Shown: in pieces, positions 47,880 through 57,139 of the stretch
Layout: every line of letters starts with the position of its first letter
Position numbering within the stretch: the first letter of the stretch is position 1
Made by a program: the position numbers and the translations under genes
Notes under the pieces: generated by a model
Seen by the model: the letters and a program-made list of their open reading frames with translations, nothing else
What the model was told of the DNA's origin: nothing
Databases searched by the model: none
NCBI RefSeq assembly: GCF_003287285.1
Contig: NZ_QMIG01000016.1
Location: 1 to 64,000 of the forward strand
Reading direction: 5' to 3'
Origin: Phytoactinopolyspora halophila
Lineage (GTDB): Bacteria > Actinomycetota > Actinomycetes > Jiangellales > Jiangellaceae
DNA: 64,000 bases

Positions 47880-49808
47880 GTGTCGATGGGCGGCTCGATG
47901 GGCGGCGCGTGGATGGCGTCGAAGTCCTTCTCCCGCGATCGAAGTGTCGCTCATCGCCGGCTGGCTCGCGGCACCACGAAGCGCATTCTCGCCTACGCCC
48001 GGCCGTATTCCGCTCAGATCGCCGTCTTCTTGATCACGACGGTGCTGTCGGCGGCGAGCGCCGCGGCAGTGCCGTTGCTGCTCAAGGTCGTGATCGACGA
48101 TGGCGTGGCGCCGGGCGAACGAACCGTGGTGATCGTCGGCGCCTCGGCCGTCGCGCTGCTGGCGGTGCTGGACGCCGGGCTCAACCTGATCGGCCGGTGG
48201 ATGTCGGCTCGGGTGGGTGAAGGGCTGATCTACGATCTGCGGCGTCAGGTCTTCGATCACGTCCAGCGCCAGCCGATCGCCTTCTTCACACGCACGCAGA
48301 CCGGTTCGCTGGTGTCACGGCTCAACTCCGACGTCGTGGGCGCGCAGCAAGCGTTCACCGGCACCTTGTCGCAAGTGGTGAGCAACGCCGTCACCCTGGT
48401 CCTCGCGCTGGGTGCGATGGTGGTGCTGTCGTGGCAGATCACGCTGGTGGTGCTCGTTCTGGTGCCCCTGTTCTTGCTGCCGGCTCGTTTCGTCGGCCGC
48501 AAGCTGGCTGACATCTCCCGCGAGTCGATGGAGCTGAACGCGGGGCTCAGCCAGACGATGACGGAGCGCTTCAACGTCGCCGGCGCGTTACTGGTGAAGA
48601 TCTTCGGCCGGTATCAGCAGGAGAACGAGACGTTTGGCGAGGCGGCACGCCGGGTTCGCGATGTCGGGGTCGTGCAGGCCCTGTACGCGCGGTACTTCTT
48701 CATCGGCCTGACGTTCCTGGCGTCCTTCGCGACCGCCGTGGTCTACGGGGTCGGTGGCTGGCTCGCCATCGATGGCATGCTTCAGGTCGGCACCCTCGTC
48801 GCGCTCGCGGCGTTGCTGACGCGGCTGTACGGGCCGCTGACGGCACTGGCGAACGTCCAGGTCGACATCATGACTGCGCTGGTGAGTTTCGAGCGCGTCT
48901 TCGAGGTCCTCGACCTGGAGCCCATGGTGCGCGATGCTCCACATGCACGGCCCCTGGAAGCCCGGCCAGCTGCGACGTCCGCGTCCGGCGGCGGAAGCCA
49001 GCTCGCGGTGGAGTTCGACGACGTGTGGTTCCGGTACCCGTCGTCGGAGGAGATCTCGCTGGCGTCACTGGAGTCGGCGGCGAAGGAGACCGCCGACGGC
49101 GCGGGCGAGCAGGTCCTGCGCGGGGTGTCGTTCCGGGTCGAGCCGGGACAGATGGTGGCGTTGGTGGGTCCGTCGGGGGCGGGAAAGACCACCATCACCC
49201 ATCTGGTCGCACGCCTCTACGACCCGACGGCGGGAGTCGTGCGCGTGGGCGAACGCGACGTGCGGGACGTGACATTGGACTCCCTGCACGACGCCGTGGG
49301 CGTGGTCACGCAGGATGCGCACATGTTCCATGACACGATCCGCGAAAACCTGCTCTATGCCCGTCCCGGCGCCACCGACGACGAACTCATGCGCGTGCTC
49401 GACGCCGCGCAGATCAGCGCTCTCGTGGCGTCGTTGCCGGAGGGATTGGACACGATCGTCGGCGATCGGGGCTACCGGTTGTCGGGGGGTGAGAAGCAGC
49501 GGTTCGCCATCGCCCGGTTGCTGCTCAAGGCGCCGCCTGTCGTCGTGCTGGATGAGGCGACGGCCCATCTGGACTCGGAGTCGGAGGCGGCCGTACAGCG
49601 GGCGCTGAGGACGGCGCTGTCCGGGCGGACCTCCCTGGTGATTGCGCATCGGCTCTCCACGATCCGCGACGCCGACATGATTGTCGCCATCGACGAGGGG
49701 CGGGTCGTCGAGCGTGGCACCCACGAGACGCTGCTCGCCCACGGTGGCCTGTATGCCGAGCTGTACCGCACCCAGTTCGCCGACCAGCAACATGCCCCGA
49801 TGAGGTGA
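47880..49808 (+). CDS. ABC exporter, fused membrane and ATPase domains
   Basis: A 642-residue half-exporter (MsbA/lipid A-type ABCB fold). Six membrane helices occupy about 45-340 (coupling segment FDHVQRQPIAFFTRTQTGSLVSR). The ATPase domain has Walker A GPSGAGKTT, Q-loop VTQDAHMF, signature LSGGEKQR, Walker B VVVLDEATAHLD and H-loop IAHRLST. It probably works as a homodimer, since no partner gene adjoins. Residues about 395-420 form a short insert before Walker A. The GTG at 47880 has AAGGAGG 9 nt upstream. The substrate is unknown (drug or lipid). Confidence 0.92.
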   Translation: MSMGGSMGGAWMASKSFSRDRSVAHRRLARGTTKRILAYARPYSAQIAVFLITTVLSAASAAAVPLLLKVVIDDGVAPGERTVVIVGASAVALLAVLDAGLNLIGRWMSARVGEGLIYDLRRQVFDHVQRQPIAFFTRTQTGSLVSRLNSDVVGAQQAFTGTLSQVVSNAVTLVLALGAMVVLSWQITLVVLVLVPLFLLPARFVGRKLADISRESMELNAGLSQTMTERFNVAGALLVKIFGRYQQENETFGEAARRVRDVGVVQALYARYFFIGLTFLASFATAVVYGVGGWLAIDGMLQVGTLVALAALLTRLYGPLTALANVQVDIMTALVSFERVFEVLDLEPMVRDAPHARPLEARPAATSASGGGSQLAVEFDDVWFRYPSSEEISLASLESAAKETADGAGEQVLRGVSFRVEPGQMVALVGPSGAGKTTITHLVARLYDPTAGVVRVGERDVRDVTLDSLHDAVGVVTQDAHMFHDTIRENLLYARPGATDDELMRVLDAAQISALVASLPEGLDTIVGDRGYRLSGGEKQRFAIARLLLKAPPVVVLDEATAHLDSESEAAVQRALRTALSGRTSLVIAHRLSTIRDADMIVAIDEGRVVERGTHETLLAHGGLYAELYRTQFADQQHAPMR

Positions 49809-49872
49809 TCGGGGCAGATGATCGGCGAGTGGTGCCGGCGGCCACGGCACGGGTGCCGACGGCACGGGCGTT

Positions 49873-49902
49873 GACGGCATGAACGACGACGGCATGAACG
49901 AC
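49873..49902 (+). repeat. Two tandem copies of GACGGCATGAACGAC
   Basis: The 15-nt units lie at 49873-49887 and 49888-49902, in the 129-nt spacer before the lipoprotein gene. Related GACGGCACGGGCG strings precede them. Confidence 0.8.
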
Positions 49903-49937
49903 GAATCACGCCACCGGGCGCGCCCGCCGTTTGTATC

Positions 49938-50732
49938 GTGGAGGTCATGTGCGCTCCGTCCGCCGCCGGCCGCTCGGTTCGTGCCGCGATCCTCGCCGGT
50001 GTGATCCTGCTCTCTGCTTGTGGCGATGAGACCGGCGACGACGTGGAGCACAACGGCACCGTGGGTGGGAGCCAGAGCGGTGACCAGGAGCCCCGCGCGG
50101 ACGAGGAGTCTCCCGGCAACGATGTGGAGAGCGATGCCGGGCACGACCCCGGTGACGATGCCGGGAACGATTCCGGAAACGAGGACACCGGAAACGAGGA
50201 CACCGGGCACGAACCCGGGATCGGCGAAGCGGGGCGGGACGACGGCAGCGGGGCCGGACGGGGCGAGAACGCCCCTGGCGCGGAAGACGGCTCGGGCCGC
50301 GGGCCGGACGGGCACGCCGGTGCTGAATCCCGGGCGAGTGTCGACGATCTGCCGGACGCATGTCCGGAGGAGGTGGTCGACGCGGGTGACAGCATAGCTG
50401 CGGGGTTCACGCACCGGGAGGTGGCGCCGTCGAGCAACGAGCTGGCCATGCTCACGTGCGACTGGAGCGCGGTGGACGATTCGGTGGCCAGTGTCGAGGT
50501 CAACTACTCGGTGGAGCTGATCGGCACCGATCTGTCGGAGCTCGACGCGGCCGACGAGGTGAGCGTCGCCGACGCCGACGGCTATCTCCTGCGGGCGGAC
50601 GAGTCCCAGGTCAGCATGTTCCAGTTCGACATCGACGGGGTGTACGTCACCGGCGGCGCGATCGACATGGAGGACGTCGACGACGAAGACATGCTCGACT
50701 TGGCTGGGGCGGCCGTCGAAGCCCTGGAGTGA
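49938..50732 (+). CDS. Putative lipoprotein with a long acidic low-complexity linker
   Basis: A 264-residue exported protein. The lipobox LLSAC (Cys about residue 28) indicates a membrane lipid anchor. Residues about 30-135 are a Gly/Asp/Glu/Asn-rich linker, partly encoded by a 15-bp tandem repeat at 50173-50202. The C-terminal domain (about 138-264) has two Cys (DACPEEV and LTCDWS) that could form a disulphide, and resembles DUF3558-like actinobacterial lipoproteins only loosely. The start is GTG at 49938; the ATG at 49947 is too close to GGAGG. The function is unknown. It is convergent with the GH15 gene. Confidence 0.72.
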   Translation: MEVMCAPSAAGRSVRAAILAGVILLSACGDETGDDVEHNGTVGGSQSGDQEPRADEESPGNDVESDAGHDPGDDAGNDSGNEDTGNEDTGHEPGIGEAGRDDGSGAGRGENAPGAEDGSGRGPDGHAGAESRASVDDLPDACPEEVVDAGDSIAAGFTHREVAPSSNELAMLTCDWSAVDDSVASVEVNYSVELIGTDLSELDAADEVSVADADGYLLRADESQVSMFQFDIDGVYVTGGAIDMEDVDDEDMLDLAGAAVEALE

Positions 50733-50752
50733 GACCGGGCGCGGCGGGTGTT

Positions 50753-52540
50753 TCAGGCGCGGCCGGTCGCCGGACCGGGCATGTCGGACATCAGGTACGC
50801 GGCCGTCACCAGCGGTATGTGGCTGAACGCCTGCGGGAAATTGCCCACCATGCGCTGGTTCGTCACATCGTACTCTTCGGCGAGCAAGCCGAGGTCGTTG
50901 CGCAGGGACAGCAGATACTCGTACAGCTCACGAGCGCGTTCCTGCCGGCCCGTCAGGTACAGGGCCTCGACCAGCCAGAACGTGCAGGCGAGGAAGGCAC
51001 CTTCGATGCCGGGCAGGCCGTCGACCTCGACGCGGGGGTCGTAGCGCATGATCAGGCCAGTGTCCGTGGACAGCTCCTTGGCCACGGCGTCGACGGTGCC
51101 GACGATCCGCGGGTCATCGGGCGGCAGGAATCCGACCAGGGGAATCTGCAACAGCGACGCGTCCAGGGTCGAGCTGCCGTAGTACTGCGTGAACGTGTTG
51201 CGTACCGGGTCGTAGCCGTGTTTGAGCACGTCGGCGTGGATGCTGGCACGCAGCGCCCGCCAGCGGTCGACGTCGCCGGGTGCGATGCCCTGTTGGATGG
51301 TCTGTACGGCGCGGTCGGCGGCGACCCAGGCCATCACCTTGGAATGCACGAAGTGCCGGCGTGGCCCGCGCACTTCCCAGAGCCCTTCGTCGGGCTCCTG
51401 CCAGCGTTGCTCCAGGTGCCGGAGCAGGTGTTCTTGCACCGACCACGCGTCCGATTCGAACGGCAGCCCGTGTGCCCGGCCGCGGGCCAGGGTGTCCATG
51501 ATCTCGCCGTAGACGTCGACCTGAAGCTGCTCCGCTGCCGCATTGCCGATGCGCACGGGAAGCGAGTCCTCGTAGCCGCTCAGCCAGCCGAGCTCGTGCT
51601 CGGGCAGCCGTCGCTCACCAGCGACGCCGTACATGATCTGCAGGTCGCCCGGATTCCCGCCGATGGCGCGCAGCAGCCAATCCCGCCAGGCGCGGGCCTC
51701 CTCGGTGTACCCGCTGCGGATCAGCGCGTCGAGGGTGAAGGCGGAGTCTCGAAGCCAGCAGTAGCGATAATCCCAGTTCCGCACGCCGCCGAGGGTTTCG
51801 GGCAGTGACGTCGTCGGAGCCGCGACGATCCCGCCGGTGGGCTGGTACGTGAGGGCTTTCAAGGTCAGCAGCGAACGCATGACCGCCTCGCGGTACGGAC
51901 CGTCGTAGGTGCAACTCGACGACCAGTCGGTCCAGAACTTCTCGGTCTGTTCGAGTTCGTCCAGTGGATCGGTCGGTTCCGGGGGCGGCATGTGCGACGG
52001 ATGCCAGCTGAGCACGAACGAGACCCGCTGGCCGGCCTCGACGGTGGTGTCCGCGTGCGTGGCGAGGAACCGGCCGTACGTTGGGGCGTCCGAGCGCAGG
52101 GTCACCGCGTCCGGCCCGGCGATACCCGCGACGGTGCCGCGGGTCCGGTGCACCCACGGCACCGATCTGCCGTAGTCGAAGCGCAAGCGCAGTTCGCTGT
52201 GCAGGGTGACGCGGCCGGACAATCCTTCGACGATACGAACCAGGTCGTGGAAGCCATTGCTCGGCGGCATGAAGTCGATCAGCCGCACGCTGCCGTCCGG
52301 CGTGTCCCATTCCTGTTCGAGGATGAGCGTGTCACGCCGGTAGCGACGCCGCGTGGCGCGCCCCGCGCCGGTGGGAGCGATCTGCCAGAAGCCGTTGCGT
52401 GGCTCTCCGAGCAGGGCGGCGAAGCACGCCGCCGAGTCGAAACGAGGCAGGCAGAGCCAGTCGATGGTGCCGTCACGGTCGACCAGCGCCGCCGTGTGCA
52501 GGTCGCCGATCAGTCCGTGATCTTCGATGCGTCCCGTCAT
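50753..52540 (-). CDS. GH15 family glycosidase (trehalase/glucoamylase type)
   Basis: A 595-residue cytosolic enzyme of the actinobacterial GH15 group. The N-domain starts EDHGLIGDLHTAALVDRDG. The (alpha/alpha)6 barrel contains the hallmark VRNWDYRYCWLRD, SLPETLGG and KVMAWVAADRA. It ends GNFPQAFSHIPLV. Mycobacterial members are trehalases; others act on maltooligosaccharides, so the substrate is not settled. There is no signal peptide. The ATG at 52540 overlaps the SURF1 stop (ATGA), an unusual operon partner. Confidence 0.9.
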   Translation of the reverse strand: MTGRIEDHGLIGDLHTAALVDRDGTIDWLCLPRFDSAACFAALLGEPRNGFWQIAPTGAGRATRRRYRRDTLILEQEWDTPDGSVRLIDFMPPSNGFHDLVRIVEGLSGRVTLHSELRLRFDYGRSVPWVHRTRGTVAGIAGPDAVTLRSDAPTYGRFLATHADTTVEAGQRVSFVLSWHPSHMPPPEPTDPLDELEQTEKFWTDWSSSCTYDGPYREAVMRSLLTLKALTYQPTGGIVAAPTTSLPETLGGVRNWDYRYCWLRDSAFTLDALIRSGYTEEARAWRDWLLRAIGGNPGDLQIMYGVAGERRLPEHELGWLSGYEDSLPVRIGNAAAEQLQVDVYGEIMDTLARGRAHGLPFESDAWSVQEHLLRHLEQRWQEPDEGLWEVRGPRRHFVHSKVMAWVAADRAVQTIQQGIAPGDVDRWRALRASIHADVLKHGYDPVRNTFTQYYGSSTLDASLLQIPLVGFLPPDDPRIVGTVDAVAKELSTDTGLIMRYDPRVEVDGLPGIEGAFLACTFWLVEALYLTGRQERARELYEYLLSLRNDLGLLAEEYDVTNQRMVGNFPQAFSHIPLVTAAYLMSDMPGPATGRA

Positions 52541-53352
52541 GAAACCCTGTCTACATCCTCGGTTGGTGTCAGGTGGGCAGAATTCGTGAGCTTGTCGCTG
52601 TCCTCCGCGGCTGCGGTAGTGACGGCGCGGCGTTCTCTGGCCTCGGCGCGAACCAGCAGGACGAAGCCCCCCACACCGATGACGGCGAAGATGAACCATT
52701 GGATCGCGTACGACAGGTGCGGTCCCGGATCGACCTCGGGGGGTGGCAGCGCGACGAGCTCGTCGTCGATCGGGCTGACCGCCTCGGCCCAGGCCGGATA
52801 GACGGGATATGGCAGGGCCTCGGCGATGTCGGCGACGTTCACGTACCGGATGTGGCCGGCCGCGAGATCGCCGCCGACGTCCTCGCCGTCCTCGCTCGCC
52901 CGCAGCCGGGCGACGACCTCGACGTCGCCGTCGGGTGGTGGGGGTGCTTCGGGGATCTGCTCGGCTGACGGGTAAAACCCCCGGTTCACCAGCAGCGCGG
53001 TGCCGGTCTCGGTGATCAGGGGGGTGATGACCCGGACGCCGCGCTCGCCCTCCAGCGGACGCAATCGAAGCACCAGCTCGTGTTCGGCGTCGTACTGTCC
53101 CCGTACTTCGACCTGGCGCCATTCGTCCTCGGGGTCGAAGGGCTCGGCCGGGTCGAGCAGCTCGCCGGGGTGAACGGCTGCTGCACTCGCGTTGTCCTCG
53201 ATCACGTCGTTGCGTGCCGAACGCTCGTCGTCACGATCCAGCTGCCACATGCCCAGCCGGACGCATGCGACGATGAGGACGATTCCCGCGAGGATGCGGA
53301 TCAGCCACCGGCGAGTTGCCAGGAACCTGTACACGAATCGACCGTAGACCAT
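52537..53352 (-). CDS. SURF1 family cytochrome oxidase assembly protein, copy 1
   Basis: A 271-residue protein with the SURF1 layout. An N-terminal helix contains the motif RLGMWQLDR. A periplasmic domain follows (VRGQYDAEHELVLR, LLVNRGFYP), then a C-terminal helix with HLSYAIQWFIFAVIG and a charged tail. SURF1 helps insert haem a in cytochrome c oxidase. The ATG at 53352 is only 12 nt from the divergent moaA start, so both genes are probably leaderless with overlapping promoters. A second, divergent copy lies at 63000-63818. Confidence 0.9.
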   Translation of the reverse strand: MVYGRFVYRFLATRRWLIRILAGIVLIVACVRLGMWQLDRDDERSARNDVIEDNASAAAVHPGELLDPAEPFDPEDEWRQVEVRGQYDAEHELVLRLRPLEGERGVRVITPLITETGTALLVNRGFYPSAEQIPEAPPPPDGDVEVVARLRASEDGEDVGGDLAAGHIRYVNVADIAEALPYPVYPAWAEAVSPIDDELVALPPPEVDPGPHLSYAIQWFIFAVIGVGGFVLLVRAEARERRAVTTAAAEDSDKLTNSAHLTPTEDVDRVS

Positions 53353-53364
53353 AGCCTGGGTACT

Positions 53365-54354
53365 ATGCTCGTTGACCGGTATGGGCGCATAGCCACCGAT
53401 TTGCGGTTGTCGCTGACCGACCGCTGCAATCTCCGATGCACGTACTGCATGCCGGAGGAAGGGCTGGAGTGGCTACCCAAGCCCGAGATCTTGACCAACG
53501 ACGAGGTCGTCCGCCTCGTCCGGATCGGGGTGGAACGGCTCGGGATCCGCGAGGTCCGTTTCACCGGCGGCGAGCCCTTATTGCGTCGTGGTCTGGTTGA
53601 CATCGTCGCCGAGTGCGCCGCATTGCGCCCACAGCCCGACCTCTCACTGACGACCAACGCGGTCGGGCTGACCAAGACGGCAGACGCGCTGGCGGCGGCG
53701 GGCCTGCACCGGGTGAACGGTTCACTCGACACGTTGCGCCCCGACCGTTTCGAGGCGCTGACGCGCCGTAACCGCTTGGACGACGTCCTCAATGGCCTGG
53801 CCGCGGCAGACGCCGCAGGACTGGCGCCGGTGAAGGTGAATGCCGTCCTCATGCGTGACGTGAACGACGACGAAGCTCCCGACCTCCTGTCCTGGGCCCT
53901 GGAAAACGGCTACGAGCTGCGGTTCATCGAGCAGATGCCGCTCGACGCGCAGCACGGGTGGAACCGGGAAACGATGGTTACCGCTGGAGACATCCTCGCG
54001 TCGTTGCAGGAGCACTTCGAGCTCACGCCGGATGATCCCGAGGAGCGGGGGAGCGCCCCGGCTGAACGGTGGCTCGTCAACGGTGGCCCTGCCCGGGTCG
54101 GCATCATCGCATCGGTGACGCGCCCCTTCTGTGGAACGTGTGACCGGACGCGGCTAACCGCGGACGGCCAGGTACGTACCTGCTTGTTCGCGCGTGAGGA
54201 ATCGGATTTGCGCACGCCGATGCGTGCGGGAGCGAGTGACGCCGAGCTCGCCGAGCGCTGGGAGATCGCGATGGCCGGCAAGGCGGCCGGCCACGGTATC
54301 GACGACCCGGGTTTCTTGCAGCCGGACCGGCCGATGTCTTCGATCGGCGGGTAA
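53365..54354 (+). CDS. moaA: GTP 3',8-cyclase MoaA
   Basis: A 329-residue radical SAM enzyme that starts molybdenum cofactor synthesis. The N-terminal [4Fe-4S] motif is CNLRCTYC; GGEPLLRRGLVD and SLDTLRPDRF follow. The C-terminal second cluster motif is FCGTCDRTRL then RTCLF, and it ends SSIGG, the typical GG terminus. The ATG at 53365 has no ribosome site. MoaC is not adjacent. It is divergent from SURF1 across 12 nt. Confidence 0.96.
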   Translation: MLVDRYGRIATDLRLSLTDRCNLRCTYCMPEEGLEWLPKPEILTNDEVVRLVRIGVERLGIREVRFTGGEPLLRRGLVDIVAECAALRPQPDLSLTTNAVGLTKTADALAAAGLHRVNGSLDTLRPDRFEALTRRNRLDDVLNGLAAADAAGLAPVKVNAVLMRDVNDDEAPDLLSWALENGYELRFIEQMPLDAQHGWNRETMVTAGDILASLQEHFELTPDDPEERGSAPAERWLVNGGPARVGIIASVTRPFCGTCDRTRLTADGQVRTCLFAREESDLRTPMRAGASDAELAERWEIAMAGKAAGHGIDDPGFLQPDRPMSSIGG

Positions 54355-54754
54355 CCACCTCGGCAGGGCTGTCGAGTCGCCGGGACCAGGGCTGTCGAGG
54401 TCATCGTCGACGCCGTCGACGCCCGGCGGTGTTGGTCGATGCCTGGCATTCGACCGAGTCAGCGCTAGCTGTGCGCTGCCGTAGTCCGCGGTGCGTTGGC
54501 CGTGGCCCAGCGGGAGCGCGTCCGTGAGTGTCCCACGGATATCCCCGTGAGTGTCCCACGAGCCGGAGCTTTCGACGGCGAATGCGGGTCATGATCCGCA
54601 TGAACGGGTCAATGCGGCGATTCCCCAGATTGCGGCGGCGCCGGGCAGCCACGGGGGAAGCCGCCCGACGCCGACGCTACGCAGCGCACCGACGGGGGAA
54701 TGCGGAACGTGCGCGATGGGGAGTATTGCACGGGAGTGCAGTTCATCGGAAGAG
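54355..54754. other. 400-nt spacer with short direct repeats
   Basis: CCGTGAGTGTCCCACG occurs at 54522-54537 and 54545-54560. GGCTGTCGAGT-like strings repeat near 54365-54400. No gene is convincing. It separates moaA from the convergent DUF3099 gene. Confidence 0.5.
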
Positions 54755-55081
54755 CTACGCGGAGGGATTTTGATCTCGTGGATCATCGCTGTGCGTTGTC
54801 CCTGGTAACTCGGGTCGTCCAGATGGAGAGATGGATTGAATAGTGCCGCTGCTGGGTTGAGCCGCGGCATTGGCGATCACCACGGCGATGTACGGGAGCA
54901 CCACCGCGCCCACGATGAAGACCCATCGAATCCACCCTTCCGTCACCACCGCGAGCGGAAGGCACGCCAGGCGGATGCCCATCATCCACAGGTAGCGGTT
55001 CTGCCGGGAGCGCCGGTCGGTGCTGCGGGCATCCGCAGCGGTCGTCACCGACTGCACCTCGGTGTCGCGTCGGCGTGACAT
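54755..55081 (-). CDS. DUF3099 membrane protein
   Basis: A 108-residue protein of the actinobacterial DUF3099 family. An N-terminal soluble part (EVQSVTTAADARSTDRRSRQNRYL) is followed by two hydrophobic helices (MMGIRLACLPLAVV and WVFIVGAVVLPYIAVVIANA) and a polar tail. The function is unknown. The start is ATG at 55081; a GTG at 55099 in the same frame is possible, and neither has a clear ribosome site. It is divergent from the dodecin gene across 103 nt. Confidence 0.82.
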   Translation of the reverse strand: MSRRRDTEVQSVTTAADARSTDRRSRQNRYLWMMGIRLACLPLAVVTEGWIRWVFIVGAVVLPYIAVVIANAAAQPSSGTIQSISPSGRPELPGTTHSDDPRDQNPSA

Positions 55082-55184
55082 GGCGCGAAAACGGGTCACA
55101 TCTGCCACGGTAGGGGCAGAATCCGCAGGAGGGCTACACCGGTACTTGCCACGTGGGCCACGGGCAGCGAACGAGGAGGACAAC

Positions 55185-55394
55185 GTGAACCGCACCTATC
55201 GAGTCACCGAGATCGTGGGGACGTCGCCCGAGGGTGTCGAGCAGGCGGTCCGCAACGGCGTCGACCGTGCGGGCCAGACCCTGCGGCATCTGGACTGGTT
55301 CGAGGTCACCGAGATTCGCGGGCAGATCGTCGACGGTCAGGTCGAGCACTTCCAGGTGGCGATGAAGGTTGGCTTCCGGCTCGAAGACGCCTGA
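55185..55394 (+). CDS. Dodecin flavoprotein
   Basis: A 69-residue dodecin that assembles as a hollow 12-mer storing flavins or CoA. The sequence follows the family closely: YRVTEIVGTSPEGVEQAV, W38 (HLDWFEV) for flavin stacking, and FQVAMKVGFRLED. The GTG at 55185 has GAGGAGG 6 nt upstream. It is probably monocistronic. It is followed by 240 nt without a gene. Confidence 0.95.
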   Translation: MNRTYRVTEIVGTSPEGVEQAVRNGVDRAGQTLRHLDWFEVTEIRGQIVDGQVEHFQVAMKVGFRLEDA

Positions 55395-55634
55395 GCCGGA
55401 CAGCTCGCGGCGCCGGGCGGGCCGCGAGCGTCGCCCCGCTGGCCGTGCCCGGCACGCCCCACCAGGGCGCCCCGACCGAGCGTTATACGGGCGTGCCAGC
55501 GGCGTTCGGGCACGGCTGGCAATTGTGCGGTCCGGCCAGGGGAGCGGACGCGCGGGTTGGTGCATCCGGGCGCTGCGTCGTCGTGACGCCATCAGGTAGC
55601 GTCGTCGCGGTCTGGATGTGAGAGGAGCATCAAC

Positions 55635-56339
55635 GTGAGTCGGTCCGTTCTGGTTACCGGTGGCAACCGTGGTATCGGTCTGGCGATCGCGCGATCGTTC
55701 GCCAGTGCCGGCGATGCCGTCACGGTCACGTACCGTTCTGGAGATCCTCCAGAAGGGCTGGGCAGCGTGCGGTGTGACGTCACCGACGGTTCATCGGTCG
55801 AGGCGGCCTTCGAACAGGTGGAGAAGGAACAGGGTCCGGTGGAGGTGCTGATCGCCAATGCCGGCATCACGCGGGACACGCTGCTGCTGCGCATGAGCGA
55901 GCAGGACTTCACCGACGTGATCGACACCAATCTGACCGGTGCCTACCGTGTGGCCAAGCGGGCACTGCGGAAGATGTTGCGCGCCCACTCCGGTCGGATC
56001 GTGTTCATCTCCAGCGTGGTCGGCTTGCTCGGTTCGGCAGGTCAGGTGAATTACGCCGCGAGCAAGGCGGGCCTGGTCGGCATGGCACGGTCGCTGGCTC
56101 GCGAGGTCGGGAGCCGTTCGATCACCGCGAACATCGTGGCTCCGGGCTTCGTGGAGTCCGATTTGACGGCGGATCTCTCCGCGGAACGGCGCGATCAGAT
56201 CCTCAGCGAGATCCCGCTCGGCCGGTACGCGAGCGCCGATGAGGTGGCTGGCGTCGTCCGGTGGGTGGCCAGCGCGGAAGCAGCATACGTGACCGGTGCG
56301 GTAATCCCGGTCGACGGCGGATTGGGAATGGGGCACTGA
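55635..56339 (+). CDS. fabG: 3-oxoacyl-ACP reductase (FabG/MabA type)
   Basis: A 234-residue short-chain dehydrogenase. It has NADP-binding GGNRGIG (9-15), NAG at 75-77, and the catalytic S127, Y140 and K144 (VNYAASKAG). It ends in IPVDGGLGMGH. It reduces beta-ketoacyl-ACP in fatty acid elongation. The GTG at 55635 has GAGAGGAG about 8 nt upstream. fabI starts 5 nt after its stop, the mabA-inhA order seen in mycobacteria and streptomycetes. Confidence 0.94.
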   Translation: MSRSVLVTGGNRGIGLAIARSFASAGDAVTVTYRSGDPPEGLGSVRCDVTDGSSVEAAFEQVEKEQGPVEVLIANAGITRDTLLLRMSEQDFTDVIDTNLTGAYRVAKRALRKMLRAHSGRIVFISSVVGLLGSAGQVNYAASKAGLVGMARSLAREVGSRSITANIVAPGFVESDLTADLSAERRDQILSEIPLGRYASADEVAGVVRWVASAEAAYVTGAVIPVDGGLGMGH

Positions 56340-56344
56340 CAACG

Positions 56345-57109
56345 ATGGGAATTCTCGACGGCAAGCGCATCCTGGTAACCGGGGTGCTGACCGAGGCGTC
56401 GTTCGCCTTCCACGCGGCGAAACTGGCGCAGAACGAAGGCGCCACCGTGGTGCTCACCGGGTTCGGCCGGATGAGCCTGGTGGAACGGGTCGCGAACCGG
56501 CTTCCCAAGCCGGCACCGGTGCTCGAGCTGGACGTGCAGAACGACGAGCATCTCGACACGCTGGCCGGCCGGGTTCGCGAGGAAGTCGACGGGCTCGACG
56601 GCGTGGTGCACAGCATCGCGTTCGCCCCGCAGTCCGCGCTGGGCGGTGCATTCCTTGACACGAGCTTCGAGGATGTCTCGACGGCAGTGCACGTCTCCGC
56701 GTACTCGCTGAAGTCTCTGACGATGGCCACCTTGCCGCTCATGCCTGACGGGGGTTCGGTGGTCGGCATGGACTTCGACGCGCAGGTGGCGTGGTCGGGC
56801 TACGACTGGATGGGCGTGGCCAAGGCAGGTCTGGAGTCGACCGCACGTTACCTGGCGAAGTACCTCGGTGAGCGGCGTATTCGGGTCAATCTCGTCTCGG
56901 CCGGACCGGTCAAGACGATGGCGGCTCGTTCCATCCCGGGTTTCGACGAGTTCGAGAGCGCCTGGGATACGCGCGCGCCACTGGGGTGGGACCTTAACGA
57001 TCCTGAACCGGCCGCTCGCGGTGTCGTTGCCCTGCTCTCGGACTGGTTCCCGAAGACCACTGGTGAAATCGTTCACGTCGACGGGGGTTTCCACGCCATC
57101 GGCGCATAG
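56345..57109 (+). CDS. fabI: Enoyl-ACP reductase (FabI/InhA type)
   Basis: A 254-residue NADH-dependent reductase completing the elongation cycle. It has the divergent nucleotide motif VTGVLTEASFAFHAAK, HSIAFAPQSALGG around the cofactor, and the catalytic pair Y153 and K160 (SGYDWMGVAK). It resembles InhA more than E. coli FabI in the segment GMDFDAQVAWSGYDWMGVAK. The end FHAIGA is normal. It is co-transcribed with fabG, and convergent with the polyprenyl synthase gene 30 nt downstream. Confidence 0.94.
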   Translation: MGILDGKRILVTGVLTEASFAFHAAKLAQNEGATVVLTGFGRMSLVERVANRLPKPAPVLELDVQNDEHLDTLAGRVREEVDGLDGVVHSIAFAPQSALGGAFLDTSFEDVSTAVHVSAYSLKSLTMATLPLMPDGGSVVGMDFDAQVAWSGYDWMGVAKAGLESTARYLAKYLGERRIRVNLVSAGPVKTMAARSIPGFDEFESAWDTRAPLGWDLNDPEPAARGVVALLSDWFPKTTGEIVHVDGGFHAIGA

Positions 57110-57139
57110 CGAACCGGTGACTCGACGTCGGTCGCGGGC

